A stretch of DNA of 13,773 bases from JBAZGG01 sp041653015 (GTDB taxonomy: Bacteria; Bacillota_I; Bacilli_A; RFN20; CAG-826), in the NCBI GenBank assembly GCA_041653015.1, contig JBAZGG010000018.1, forward strand, positions 1 through 13,773, written 5' to 3'. A program made the position numbers and the translations under genes. Each line of letters opens with the position of its first letter. Positions within the stretch are counted from its first letter, which is position 1. Below the pieces are notes generated by a model. It ran no database searches. It worked only from the letters and a program-made list of their open reading frames with translations, and was not told where the DNA came from. Of the stretch, positions 1 through 7,141 are shown one piece after another.

Positions 1-848
1 TAACTGGCTGAAGAAACTAATTCATCTTTATTATCGCAGGCGAAGTATTTCACTAAGCGATTGATGTTTGTCCCTTCGATCAATCGACCGATCGCATTCA
101 CTTTTGGCGCGAATTTGCTCCCGATGGTATTCTCATCAATGTCGGATGATTCGCATAGCAAAACGATGGGATCATAATGTTCATTATTAACATAGTTAAT
201 CATCAATCTCACGATATCGCGATTATACCCCTTTAATTCCATCAGATCGGAGATGATGGAAATGCCAGCGAGAGAAAGAAGGTAGTGATCAACTTTTTTT
301 AAAAGGCTTGTCGCCAGAAAAAAAGACATCGTCGCACCGCTGGTAACAACCTCAGGTGATGAAGAGAGTTTAGGATGGATGACAGCGATCGCATCAGGCA
401 ATATCTCTGCCATTTCGTGATGATCGGTAATGATGACATCCATGCCCAGTTCATTCGCTAGTGCAACCTCTTCTGTTTTCGTGATTCCATTGTCCACAGT
501 GATGATCAGCGAATAGCCTTTTTCTTTGGCTTGTCTCACTTTTTCTAATGTGATCGCGTATCCGTCGATATATCGGCTCGGAATGTAGTAACCATAGTTT
601 TTATATCCCATCATCTGAAAGGTTTTGACGAGAATCGCTGTCGCGAGCACCCCATCGCAATCATAATCTCCATAGATAAAAATTCTCTCATCATTGGCGA
701 TTGCTTTGGTAATTCTTTCCGTCGCTTCGTCCATATTATCGAAGCGATTTGGGGATGGCACATCGGCATCGCTTAAAGGGCGGACGAGATTTTTGTATTG
801 TTCCTCATCGAGCGAAAAATAGTTGAGCAGTTTGTGGTAAAAATCCAT
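1..848 (-). CDS. recJ: Single-stranded-DNA 5'-3' exonuclease RecJ, N-terminal 282 residues (gene continues past the left edge)
   Basis: RecJ degrades single-stranded DNA 5' to 3' in recombination and mismatch repair, using Mn2+/Mg2+ bound by the DHH phosphoesterase core. Visible motifs are YGDYDCDG at residues 59-66, TVDNG at 117-121, TDHHE at 141-145, HP at 158-159 and the SGATMSFFLA helix at 170-179, corresponding to the usual CGAGVAFKLA. Next come SD at 200-201 and NAIGRL at 251-256. This covers the DHH domain and the start of the next region; the DHHA1 and OB-fold parts are outside the window. The ATG at 848 gives the usual start distance to the first motif, but no Shine-Dalgarno precedes it. 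The secDF terminator T-tract ends 8 bases upstream. The frame is the same as that of secDF, separated only by its TAA. Position after secDF matches Bacillus subtilis. Confidence 0.95.
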   Translation of the reverse strand, partial: MDFYHKLLNYFSLDEEQYKNLVRPLSDADVPSPNRFDNMDEATERITKAIANDERIFIYGDYDCDGVLATAILVKTFQMMGYKNYGYYIPSRYIDGYAITLEKVRQAKEKGYSLIITVDNGITKTEEVALANELGMDVIITDHHEMAEILPDAIAVIHPKLSSSPEVVTSGATMSFFLATSLLKKVDHYLLSLAGISIISDLMELKGYNRDIVRLMINYVNNEHYDPIVLLCESSDIDENTIGSKFAPKVNAIGRLIEGTNINRLVKYFACDNKDELVSSAS

Positions 849-856
849 GTTTTTAT

Positions 857-880
857 AAAAAAAGGCTACATAAGTAGCCT
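857..880 (-). terminator. Intrinsic terminator after secDF
   Basis: On the minus strand a 7-bp stem AGGCTAC/GTAGCCT with loop TTAT is followed by seven T. It starts 7 bases after the secDF stop codon and ends 8 bases before the recJ ATG, so it separates the two genes with no room for a normal recJ leader. A TATAAA (852-857) overlaps the end of the T-tract and could act as a -10 box. Confidence 0.8.
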
Positions 881-887
881 GATTTAG

Positions 888-3455
888 TTAATCGTTAATG
901 CCAATAAAGATGGCTTCTTCCGGTTCAGCCGTCTTAGCGCGCCTCGCCGCTTTCTCTTTAGCCTTCTGACTCCTTGGCAACTTTTTGATCTTGATATGTG
1001 AGAACAATTTGGCAAAGAATTCCGCTATCGGACCTGTGAGTGCGATGATGAGGAAGGCTGATAGGCAAGTTCCGAGTATTAATCCGCCGAACATAAGAGC
1101 GAATTCAGAAGGACCAAAGCCGAAATAATTGATGCCTAAATATGCTAAGCAAAGCGTAAACACCACCATCGGTCCAGCGCCGATTGCGACACCCTTAACC
1201 ATGATATTGTGTCTATTTTCTTTGCTGAGTTCAGCGCCTTTATTCTCTTTAAAATATTCTCGCTCCTTCGCCAGATAATACGTGCTGAGCATGATGGCGA
1301 ATAGGGCCACAGCAACGCCGGCCAATGTCACCACTGGAGTGCAGGCGATCCTCGTCACTGCAAATAAACCCAAAGTGATGAGCCCTGAGAGCGCGCTCAC
1401 AACAAACATCGCTAATCCTCGAGCGATGCGATATCTAAACATGTAGTAAACAGCGCTGATGGCAAGGCCGATTAAGACTGCCCAAAGAACATTGACGCTA
1501 ATCGTCTTGAGGACGACTGGTGTATCAGCTTTCAAAGAGATGGTCGCTTCAGAATCAAATTCAGTTTCAACAAAGGTAGTGAGCGTATCTTGCAAATTCG
1601 CCAAATCGCTCGTTTGGCCTTCGTATGTGTAATATGTATTGACATCCGCATCCGAATAAACTTTAGAGAGAGTGACGACATAGTACTTCGTCGTATCGTA
1701 ATCAGCCGTATCGGCATTATAAAACTTGTGCTCTTCGCTCGCGACAGAATCATATTCGAGCTTAGCATCACCGATATAAATATTACCAAGTATGGAATTT
1801 TCAACGATGTTGACATCGGCTATTTCGCTCGTCTTATCTGTGATCTCAAAATATATTTTGCTCGATGAACCACTCGAAGTGTTATAAATAGTCCCACTCG
1901 TGATTCCAAAGACGATCATCATGACGATGCTCGCGATAGAAAAGACACCAGCGATCATTCCGACGACAGGAGCTCTTTTAGTGAAGTCCTTGTTTTGATA
2001 TATCCCTTCATATGATGGCTTTTCATCTTTTATGAGACTAGGGACCATTTTATCTTCCACATTGAAGGCCTTGTGATTTCCCTGCATATTTGTCGAGTTG
2101 GTGATGAGCCACATCATCAGCCTTAAACCGAGAGTGTTAAAAAGAAGGTTGAGAACACCGCCGACAACGAGCATGATGCCGAGAGGAGAGACGAGCGATC
2201 CACCCATTAAATAGATGACGACGCCGATGATGATACTGCCAAGACTGACATCGATGATTGGCATGATGCTGCGCTTGCTAGCTTCAGCATTGGCTTTTTT
2301 AAGCGAGCGACCTTTATATAATTCTTCGCGAAGTTTTGTGTTGTATAGAATACCCGAAAACAATCCCAGACCAGCGACGATGAGGATGCCGACTAAGGCC
2401 GCGATGTTGAACTCGGCGGTGAATAGAACAAAAAAGACAAGAGTTAAGAAAACAGAAGAGGTCGATGTCGCAATTGGTCCAATCGAACCGAGGCGATAGA
2501 ATAGAGCGAGGATCAAAACAACCATCACATAGAGAATTAAAGAGGCGATGAGCGTCTTGCTATTCGCCACGCTGATGGTGAGACCATACGATAGAAGATT
2601 TTCAACTTCAGCTGTCGTAACAGCGCTATATAGACACGTCACTTTAAAATCGAGCTTGGAGGCATTGAAGAGACGAAGAATACAATTCGCTTCATAATTA
2701 GCTTGAGCGACTTTTGTCGTATCGTATTTACCTTCGCTATCAGTCGCACCTAAAACGATTTCAATCTCAGTATTTTCAACTGAGGAATTAGCATAGAATA
2801 GATTGGCACTATTTAAAGTGACGAGCACTTTTTCAGCGATATCAGGGTTATCGTTTGCATCTTCGTAGGATTCTCCTTCTTTGCGATTGGTCCATAAATA
2901 GAGGGAGAAACCACTATCTTCAGAATCAGCGCGTTTAATGCTTGATTTAGTACCTGTTGACGAGTAACCATCGACTTGCTCTTTTAATTTTGCCCCATCG
3001 CTAACAGGAATGACGACGACGGGAGCATAATTCACATATTCGATGCGAGCGACAGAACCTTTGAACATTTCATCGCCGACGAAGTTTATCTTATCATCTT
3101 CAGTGGCGATCGAATAATTCTGTCCGGAGAAAGAGAGATATTTATTGATGTCGTCATATTCATCTTCGCCAGCGGAATAAGTGACTTCGACGGTGTCGCT
3201 GCCTTCAGCCACGACCGAGTAATTGGACACTCCCCAAGCGGAGAGACGCGAAGACATCTCATCGGCGATTTTTTTGCTGGAATCGTCTGCGACTGGATTC
3301 AATTCATCTTCCGCATCAGTCAATCTGAATGTCGCCGTTTGACCCGGTTGATATTCAATATCGCTATTGAGGCGAGTGATAACTGGTGTAGCCGCTACTC
3401 CAACGCAAAGTAAAACGCTAATGGCGAGTATTATGTAAGCTAAGAAACGTCGCAT
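888..3455 (-). CDS. secDF: Fused, divergent protein-export membrane protein SecDF
   Basis: SecDF assists SecYEG in pulling exported proteins across the membrane, normally using the proton gradient. At 855 residues it has the two-halves plan of the RND superfamily: a helix at about 5-23, a large outer domain to about 298, five helices (about 303-450), then a second helix at about 497-519, a second outer domain (523-650) and five more helices (653-808), with a basic tail. The SecD-like signature is LREELYKGRSLKKA at 375-388 with IID at 400-402; the SecF-like counterpart is around EREYFKE at 731-737. The family motif GLDLxGG is not visible, and hand alignment puts Phe366 and Leu723 where E. coli SecD Asp519 and SecF Asp213 lie. 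The start is supported by GGAGG at 3462-3466, 6 bases before ATG. The recJ neighbour agrees with secDF in Bacillus. Family assignment is firm; proton-driven function is not. Confidence 0.85.
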   Translation of the reverse strand: MRRFLAYIILAISVLLCVGVAATPVITRLNSDIEYQPGQTATFRLTDAEDELNPVADDSSKKIADEMSSRLSAWGVSNYSVVAEGSDTVEVTYSAGEDEYDDINKYLSFSGQNYSIATEDDKINFVGDEMFKGSVARIEYVNYAPVVVIPVSDGAKLKEQVDGYSSTGTKSSIKRADSEDSGFSLYLWTNRKEGESYEDANDNPDIAEKVLVTLNSANLFYANSSVENTEIEIVLGATDSEGKYDTTKVAQANYEANCILRLFNASKLDFKVTCLYSAVTTAEVENLLSYGLTISVANSKTLIASLILYVMVVLILALFYRLGSIGPIATSTSSVFLTLVFFVLFTAEFNIAALVGILIVAGLGLFSGILYNTKLREELYKGRSLKKANAEASKRSIMPIIDVSLGSIIIGVVIYLMGGSLVSPLGIMLVVGGVLNLLFNTLGLRLMMWLITNSTNMQGNHKAFNVEDKMVPSLIKDEKPSYEGIYQNKDFTKRAPVVGMIAGVFSIASIVMMIVFGITSGTIYNTSSGSSSKIYFEITDKTSEIADVNIVENSILGNIYIGDAKLEYDSVASEEHKFYNADTADYDTTKYYVVTLSKVYSDADVNTYYTYEGQTSDLANLQDTLTTFVETEFDSEATISLKADTPVVLKTISVNVLWAVLIGLAISAVYYMFRYRIARGLAMFVVSALSGLITLGLFAVTRIACTPVVTLAGVAVALFAIMLSTYYLAKEREYFKENKGAELSKENRHNIMVKGVAIGAGPMVVFTLCLAYLGINYFGFGPSEFALMFGGLILGTCLSAFLIIALTGPIAEFFAKLFSHIKIKKLPRSQKAKEKAARRAKTAEPEEAIFIGIND

Positions 3456-3484
3456 ATATTACCTCCACAGCAACTTATGAACAG

Positions 3485-3504
3485 CCAATAAACAGATTTA
3501 TTGG
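3485..3504 (-). other. Stem-loop in the secDF 5' leader
   Basis: A perfect 8-bp inverted repeat, CCAATAAA/TTTATTGG with a 4-base loop, lies close to the expected 5' end of the secDF transcript and 30 bases before the start codon. There is no T-tract, so it is not a terminator. It could stabilise the mRNA or bind a regulator; this is inference. Confidence 0.5.
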
Positions 3505-3516
3505 ACATACATGTGT

Positions 3517-3545
3517 AATATACTACTAAAGTAGGCATATTTCAA
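3517..3545 (-). promoter_or_regulatory. secDF promoter with a palindrome in the spacer
   Basis: Read on the minus strand: -35 TTGAAA (3540-3545), 17-bp spacer, -10 TATATT (3517-3522); each box matches the sigma-A consensus at 5 of 6 positions. Transcription would begin near 3510, leaving a leader of about 55 bases. The spacer contains the perfect palindrome CTACT-AA-AGTAG (plus-strand reading, 3523-3534), well placed to be an operator. No clear terminator for ruvB precedes it, so read-through from ruvB may add to secDF expression. Confidence 0.7.
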
Positions 3546-3631
3546 TGATTTATTACAGCACAATTTAGAAAAGAAAAAATCGGTATCGAAAGAAGATATA
3601 ACGCTTTGTAATTTTATTACACATTTAGATA

Positions 3632-4636
3632 TTATATTAATGAACCTTGATGGGTAATCTTTAAATGTTTATAGGCTCTTTCTGTGACGACGCGACCTCG
3701 CCTCGTTCTATCGATCATTCCAATCTGCAGAAGATATGGTTCATAAACATCTTCTAGATTCATAATCTCTTCACCGATGGCGCTGGCGACTGCGTCGAGG
3801 CCGACCGGTCCACCATTAAAGCGATCGATGATCGTCGTTAAATATTTGATGTCGACATCGTCGAGCCCTAAATTATCAACCTTCAATGCCTCGAGGGCTT
3901 TTTTGGCATCGAGATAAGCGATGGAATCTTTCCCTTCAAAATTAGCGAAATCGCGCACTCGTCGAAATAATCTATTTGCGATTCTCGGTGTTCCTCTACT
4001 TCGAGAGGCGATCAATAAAACAGCCTTTTCATCAATTCCAGTCTTAAATACTCGCGAGGTTCTTCGCACGATGTCCGCTATCTCATCTTCGGTATAAAAA
4101 TTTATTTTCTCGACGATACCAAATCTCGCTCGGAGCGGTCCGCTTAAATCGCCGGCGCGAGTCGTTGCACCGATCAGCGTAAAAGGCACTAGCGGAACAT
4201 TCATAGCTTTGGCACCGGATTCGCGGTTGACCATAATCGACAAGATGAAGTCTTCCATCGCGGAATATAACACTTCTTCAACGATGCGAGGAAGTCGATG
4301 AATCTCGTCGATAAACAGAATATCTCCCGGTTCAAGAGAGGTTAAAATCATGGCCAAATCGCCAGTTTTTTCGATGCTCGGACCATTGATCACTCTAATC
4401 TTGCCGACCATCTCGTGAGCGATGACATAGGCGAGAGTGGTTTTGCCTAGGCCTGGTGGACCATAGAGCAAAACGTGATCCAGCGTCTCATCTCGATGCT
4501 TAGCAGCGCCGATATACACTTCTAAATTTCGTTTGAGCTCCTTTTGTCCAACATACTCTTTTAGAGTCGTCGGTCGAAGAGAAACCTCAACCGCTTCTTC
4601 TTGAATATCTTTTTTTGCATCCAACAATCGCGCCAT
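3632..4636 (-). CDS. ruvB: Holliday junction branch-migration helicase RuvB
   Basis: RuvB is the AAA+ ring motor that, with RuvA, drives branch migration of Holliday junctions. The 334 residues match the normal family length. Visible are the N-terminal RPTTLKEYVGQ segment, Walker A GPPGLGKTT at about 60-68, Walker B with DEIHR at about 110-114, the sensor-1 region GATTRAGDLSGPLRARFG with its arginine finger, and the C-terminal winged-helix motif RTRRGRVVTERAY. All expected catalytic elements are present. Its ATG follows the ruvA stop after one base (TAA-T-ATG), with only a weak upstream GAAG, so translation is probably coupled to ruvA. Confidence 0.98.
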   Translation of the reverse strand: MARLLDAKKDIQEEAVEVSLRPTTLKEYVGQKELKRNLEVYIGAAKHRDETLDHVLLYGPPGLGKTTLAYVIAHEMVGKIRVINGPSIEKTGDLAMILTSLEPGDILFIDEIHRLPRIVEEVLYSAMEDFILSIMVNRESGAKAMNVPLVPFTLIGATTRAGDLSGPLRARFGIVEKINFYTEDEIADIVRRTSRVFKTGIDEKAVLLIASRSRGTPRIANRLFRRVRDFANFEGKDSIAYLDAKKALEALKVDNLGLDDVDIKYLTTIIDRFNGGPVGLDAVASAIGEEIMNLEDVYEPYLLQIGMIDRTRRGRVVTERAYKHLKITHQGSLI

Positions 4637-4637
4637 A

Positions 4638-5198
4638 TTATTTCTTCAATTTCTTTAGAGCCATTTTTAAAATATCTTCATTGGTGGCATCGACTACGTT
4701 GATGCTCGCCAAAACTTCATCGATCGCTTTATTTTTGAAGCCCAATGATTTCAGAGCATCTCTCACTTCATCGTATTGATCTGGATTGCCAGCTGTTGTG
4801 CCGGTGAGCAATCCTTTGAGATCTAAAATGATTTGGCTCGCAGCTTTCGCTCCGATGCCGGGAAGTCTTCTTAAGAAGGTGACATTGTTAGCCGAAATAG
4901 CGCGCAAAAGTTCTTCGCTCGTCGTGGCTGACATAGCATTGAGAGCCGTTCTTGGGCCGATTCCTTTAACAGAGATCAAAGATTCAAAAGCCTGTCTCTC
5001 ATCAACGGAGACGAAACCGGTGAGATATTGCTCATCTTCTCGGAGCACGTTATAGATATAAATTGTGCATTCCTCGCCTATTTTATAAGCATTCGAATGA
5101 GTGACATAGATCATATATCCGACGTCATGAACGTCTAAGACGACATAATTCTTGCTATTATCGATGCGCGTTATCTTCCCTTTTAAAAAGTAGAACAT
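4638..5198 (-). CDS. ruvA: Holliday junction recognition protein RuvA
   Basis: RuvA binds four-way junctions as a tetramer and loads RuvB. The 186 residues show the N-terminal OB-fold (about 1-62), two helix-hairpin-helix motifs at VKGIGPRTA and LPGIGAKAA that contact the phosphate backbone, and a C-terminal three-helix RuvB-binding domain beginning near YDEVRDALKSLGF. I choose the ATG at 5198, giving MFYFLKGKI, over an in-frame TTG at 5216. It matches the family N-terminus and lies one base after the stop of the small upstream membrane gene (TGA-T-ATG). There is no Shine-Dalgarno, consistent with translational coupling. Confidence 0.97.
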   Translation of the reverse strand: MFYFLKGKITRIDNSKNYVVLDVHDVGYMIYVTHSNAYKIGEECTIYIYNVLREDEQYLTGFVSVDERQAFESLISVKGIGPRTALNAMSATTSEELLRAISANNVTFLRRLPGIGAKAASQIILDLKGLLTGTTAGNPDQYDEVRDALKSLGFKNKAIDEVLASINVVDATNEDILKMALKKLKK

Positions 5199-5199
5199 A

Positions 5200-5298
5200 T
5201 CAATGGTATACCACAATGAACAGAATAATAACTAAGAAAATTGCAATTAGTGATGCAAGGCAAGAAATTATCGCGATATCAAGTTTTTTTTCGTCCAT
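5200..5298 (-). CDS. Predicted 32-residue single-helix membrane peptide upstream of ruvA
   Basis: This short frame encodes an acidic/basic N-terminus (MDEKKLD), then an unbroken hydrophobic segment from Ile8 to Val30 and an ending of YH. The pattern is that of a single-pass membrane peptide with a charged cytoplasmic or external head. AAGGA lies only 2 bases before ATG, a short but usable spacing. Its TGA stop is one base from the ruvA ATG, so the two genes would be translationally coupled. Upstream (5299-5398) there is a possible -10 TATACT but no convincing -35. I do not recognise a family. Support comes from the helix pattern, the ribosome site and the tight junction; conservation in relatives would decide. 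Confidence 0.6.
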   Translation of the reverse strand: MDEKKLDIAIISCLASLIAIFLVIILFIVVYH

Positions 5299-5398
5299 AT
5301 TCCTTATTTATTAAGTATATCGAAAAAGAAGCGCTTTATCAAGATAAAAGGCGGCGGAGATTTCTCATTTTATTCCATTTTAGAAAAGACATTATTAT

Positions 5399-6967
5399 TT
5401 AAAACTCAGCGTTGCAAACGTAGAGGTCGATGTTGTTTGAAGAAGCGCCGACATAGATATAGGTGTTGCCACCCTTTACAAATTCGTCATAGCCACTATA
5501 TGTCGTGTATTCCTGTTTTATAAAACCATCGCTGGTCAACAGCGCTTCATAATCATTGATAAGGGAAGTCACTTCATCATCGTAGTCAATCGAAGCGATA
5601 TTGATATAATCTGCGAACGATTGGCTCGTCCATCCACAATCGAGAAACTTGTAGGGCACATCGTACGATGAACCAAGAATGGCTTCTAAATCTGAATTGA
5701 TAGACCATGACTGCTGTTTCCAGTTGGTGGCTTTGCGCACATCAGAAAAATCGATATCAGCAATAGTAGTCGTTCCAACTTGGGAAAATGTGTTGACTGC
5801 GCTGCCGTTCTCACCGGATAGCGATGAATAATCAAAAGAAAATGCTTTAAATGAACCGGTTGTGGAGTCGAGTGTCAATTCTGCGTTGTGAGCCTCTACT
5901 AAATCAAAACCAGTATTAAAAGAGATCATCGGCACCACCGAAGTTTCAAATCCAGAGCGCAATCGAAATGTGTTCTGATCGATAACTTCAAAAATTTCGG
6001 GAGCAAAACTAAACGACGGGACGAAATCGCTGACTAATTTTTGGGTGTAGCGCGCTCTTTTATAGGCGACACCCGATACTATATTGTATTCGTAGCAACC
6101 GGTCGATGCATTATTTTTTATACCGTTTTGATGCCCGTCTCGCTCAACAAAAACATTGTCTGACATCACTTTGTAATCAGCGCTTATAATATTTTCGCCT
6201 CGTTCCAAGACATTGCTCACGGAGTAATTCTGATTTCTCATCTCATCCAAGGCTGATTTCAATCTCAAATAATCATCTGCGGTCACGTGTGGAGAAGGCG
6301 ATGGTGCGACGATAGAGCCGATATTGGAAAACGTCAAAGCGGCATCATATTGGCAATAAGTAGCACTTATTTCATCATAGATCTTGTCAGTTGAAAGGCT
6401 GATTGAGCGAATCGCATCATCAACGACTCCTATGCTCATTTCGCACGCTTCAAAATCGCGCCTCATCATCGTCGTCTCGAAATTTATTATTTTGCTCACT
6501 GATCCTTCATAATTGAAGAATGCAGAATCATTCAAAAACACAGCGTATTCATCGGCTTTTGTCTCGAGAAAAGGATTAGTAAAACCTGATTCTTCCCACA
6601 AGTCTTCATATTGCGTGCTGGCCATGACGTTGTTGTAATCGATGTAATCTCTTTCTAGATAACCATTGGGCGCTCGCGAATAATTCACTTCAAAAAAGGA
6701 AGTCATCTCGCCTTTGATCTGCTGATAAAATCTGCCATCAGAAAGGCAAGTCAAAAGAGAATCTGTCTCCGTCGTTAAAAGTTGATCATCGCCGTCATAG
6801 ACATGGCATTCCAATTTTCCCTCTGCTAGAAAAGAAGTCGATATCTCAGAGAGCATCTCTGCGAATGTTTTTATTGACGATTCTTCATTTGCGCCACGAC
6901 AGGAAAAAAGAGATAAAGACGACAAAAGAACTAGACTGGCGCTCAAGAAAACTTGTTTTTTGCTCAT
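5399..6967 (-). CDS. Predicted 522-residue surface lipoprotein, function unknown
   Basis: The protein begins with a lipoprotein signal peptide: basic start MSKKQ, hydrophobic stretch, and lipobox LFSC with the lipidated Cys at residue 23. Phe at -2 is slightly unusual. It should be anchored to the outer face of the membrane. The body is rich in Ser, Asp, Tyr and Phe with many short beta-like segments and no enzyme motif I recognise. The final ~108 residues (415-522) resemble both halves of the neighbouring lipoprotein: an AILG...VPY segment, a helix ending LLTSDGF, Tyr-rich strands, then a hydrophobic strand at the C-terminus. AAGGA is 7 bases before ATG, and a dedicated promoter with a palindrome lies upstream. 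No strong terminator is seen after it. Confidence 0.85.
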   Translation of the reverse strand: MSKKQVFLSASLVLLSSLSLFSCRGANEESSIKTFAEMLSEISTSFLAEGKLECHVYDGDDQLLTTETDSLLTCLSDGRFYQQIKGEMTSFFEVNYSRAPNGYLERDYIDYNNVMASTQYEDLWEESGFTNPFLETKADEYAVFLNDSAFFNYEGSVSKIINFETTMMRRDFEACEMSIGVVDDAIRSISLSTDKIYDEISATYCQYDAALTFSNIGSIVAPSPSPHVTADDYLRLKSALDEMRNQNYSVSNVLERGENIISADYKVMSDNVFVERDGHQNGIKNNASTGCYEYNIVSGVAYKRARYTQKLVSDFVPSFSFAPEIFEVIDQNTFRLRSGFETSVVPMISFNTGFDLVEAHNAELTLDSTTGSFKAFSFDYSSLSGENGSAVNTFSQVGTTTIADIDFSDVRKATNWKQQSWSINSDLEAILGSSYDVPYKFLDCGWTSQSFADYINIASIDYDDEVTSLINDYEALLTSDGFIKQEYTTYSGYDEFVKGGNTYIYVGASSNNIDLYVCNAEF

Positions 6968-6985
6968 CGTGAATTCCTTATTTTC

Positions 6986-7014
6986 TATTCTAATAGAATA
7001 TCACAGATAGTCAA
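6986..7014 (-). promoter_or_regulatory. Promoter of the 522-residue lipoprotein, with an operator-like palindrome over the -10 box
   Basis: Minus-strand reading gives -35 TTGACT (7009-7014), 16-bp spacer, -10 TAGAAT (6987-6992). The -10 is one arm of a perfect 7-bp inverted repeat with one central base, TATTCTA-A-TAGAATA (plus-strand reading, 6986-7000). A repressor bound there would block RNA polymerase. The operator role is inference. Confidence 0.6.
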
Positions 7015-7050
7015 TAATGTAATCGATATGATCAATGCACTTTGTTATTT

Positions 7051-7090
7051 AAAAAAAGAAAACCCAGTTTAGTTTTATCCAAACTGAGTT
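7051..7090 (-). terminator. Intrinsic terminator after the 271-residue lipoprotein
   Basis: On the minus strand a 10-bp stem AACTCAGTTT/AAACTGGGTT (one G-T pair) with a 10-base loop is followed by TTC and seven T. It closes the transcription unit of the 7142-7957 gene, and probably of the glycosyltransferase-obg-nadE genes if they read through. Confidence 0.85.
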
Positions 7091-7141
7091 TTTATTTCCT
7101 CTATCAATTACTCGATAGTTTTAGAGCTCTTTACGCAAAAA

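Noticed and set aside
3546..3631. Terminator after ruvB, from TGTAAT-TTT-ATTACA (plus strand, 3607-3621) or the T-run near 3575-3580
   Set aside because: The 6-bp repeat lacks a following T-tract and the T-run lacks a preceding stem, so no termination signal can be supported.
5200..5202. Use of UGA as a Trp codon, as in Mycoplasma
   Set aside because: Trp is encoded by TGG throughout (for example in the lipoproteins and the radC-linked peptide) and no in-frame TGA occurs in the conserved genes.
5299..5398. Possible terminator after the large lipoprotein (CTTTTATC-TT-GATAAAG then TTTTT)
   Set aside because: The pairing needs a bulge and a two-base loop, and the stem is AT-rich; too weak to call.
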